Assembly: GCF_035916875.1 (NCBI RefSeq)
Contig: NZ_JAXUHN010000094.1
Span: forward strand, 147,145-211,144
Length of the DNA stretch: 64,000 nt
Origin: Methylomicrobium sp035916875
GTDB lineage: Bacteria; Pseudomonadota; Gammaproteobacteria; Methylococcales; Methylomonadaceae
Direction of reading: 5' to 3'
Shown here one piece after another: positions 63,793-64,000 of this stretch. The first letter of the stretch is position 1, and every line of letters begins with the position of its first letter. Made by a program: the position numbers and the translations under genes. Under the pieces are notes generated by a model. It did no database searches and had not been told where the DNA came from. It was given only the letters and a program-made list of their open reading frames with translations.

Positions 63793-64000
63793 TTAGCAGA
63801 AAGTAAATTGGTATTGAGAGCCAAAACCAGAGCCGATTTCATCGATAGCATCCTCAAGTTCGGTAGGTGTAAACGATTGGAATGGCAGCCACTCGTATTT
63901 CATTTTGCGCCATAGCATTTCAATCCGATTCAGCTCAGGACTGTAAGGAGGTAGAAAATAAAAGCGCATCCCATTTTCGGCCAGTAGTTCCCAATACGGC
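63793..64000 (-). CDS. IS630-family transposase, C-terminal part (runs off the window)
   Basis: The minus strand, read from the right edge, encodes GMRFYFLPPYSPELNRIEML, then WRKMKYEWLP, ending with TAA at 63793-63795. The PPYSPELNxIE motif with the last catalytic Glu is diagnostic for DDE_3/IS630 transposases. The element's left end probably lies near 63758 at a TA dinucleotide, but its inverted repeat cannot be confirmed. Confidence 0.88.
   Translation of the reverse strand, partial: PYWELLAENGMRFYFLPPYSPELNRIEMLWRKMKYEWLPFQSFTPTELEDAIDEIGSGFGSQYQFTFC

Noticed and set aside
1..64000. tRNA or rRNA genes
   Set aside because: No cloverleaf-like T-loop/anticodon pattern or rRNA segment was recognised in intergenic DNA on reading both strands by eye; a tRNAscan-SE run would settle it.

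Overview
The window reads as chromosomal DNA of a gammaproteobacterial (type I, Methylococcales-like) methanotroph or methylotroph. The best evidence is a nearly contiguous serine-cycle island at 28967-41227: ftfL, glyA, gck, mtdA, mdh, hprA, sga, mcl, mtkA and mtkB. FabA/FabB, RhlE, TtcA, MtgA, Slt and IscR around it are typical of Gammaproteobacteria. I see no rRNA, tRNA or CRISPR array.

Layout. 1-6050: housekeeping genes (patatin-like fragment, host-attachment-family protein, mtgA, msrAB fusion, moaA, rhlE) and a small repeat lipoprotein. 6055-20766: two divergent DAB-type inorganic-carbon uptake loci. The left one is a compact dabA-dabB pair. The right one is a five-gene operon combining a long-form DabA with four NuoL/NuoM/Mrp-like membrane subunits. 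20767-28864: an accessory envelope region with a TIGR04073-like protein, an OmpA-like lipoprotein, a BFD-type [2Fe-2S] protein, an ECF sigma / anti-sigma / subtilase cassette with a porin-like gene, a Ser-rich secreted protein, and a TibC-like O-heptosyltransferase whose 5' end looks frameshifted. 28967-41227: the serine-cycle island, in several divergently transcribed units. 41465-43171: a collagen-like lipoprotein and a dihaem cytochrome c peroxidase. 43976-49163: a MASE1/CHASE hybrid histidine kinase, a short iscR-iscS-iscA operon without iscU, and a decayed IS5 transposase. 49224-61167: more housekeeping genes (PHP phosphoesterase/RNase AM, MsbA-like ABC exporter, slt, fabA-fabB, ttcA, a large SNF2-family helicase). 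61440-63474: an exosortase E/CPBP-protease fusion with its VPEID-CTERM substrate. 63793-64000: the 3' end of an IS630-family transposase, running off the window.

How the parts may fit. FtfL and MtdA move one-carbon units on tetrahydrofolate. GlyA makes serine, Sga and HprA convert it to glycerate, and Gck phosphorylates that. Mdh, MtkAB and Mcl turn oxaloacetate-derived malate into glyoxylate and acetyl-CoA. The cycle needs bicarbonate for PEP carboxylase, so two bicarbonate-accumulating DAB systems in the same window are metabolically sensible, though that link is inference. The most unusual items are the five-gene DAB operon, the sigma/anti-sigma/protease cassette in which the anti-sigma factor seems to carry a subtilase-propeptide-like domain, and the minimal VPEID-CTERM/exosortase E pair. 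Two near-palindromes with the same CTAAAG core sit about 42 bases upstream of predicted transcription starts, one near the TIGR04073-like gene and one upstream of the VPEID-CTERM gene.
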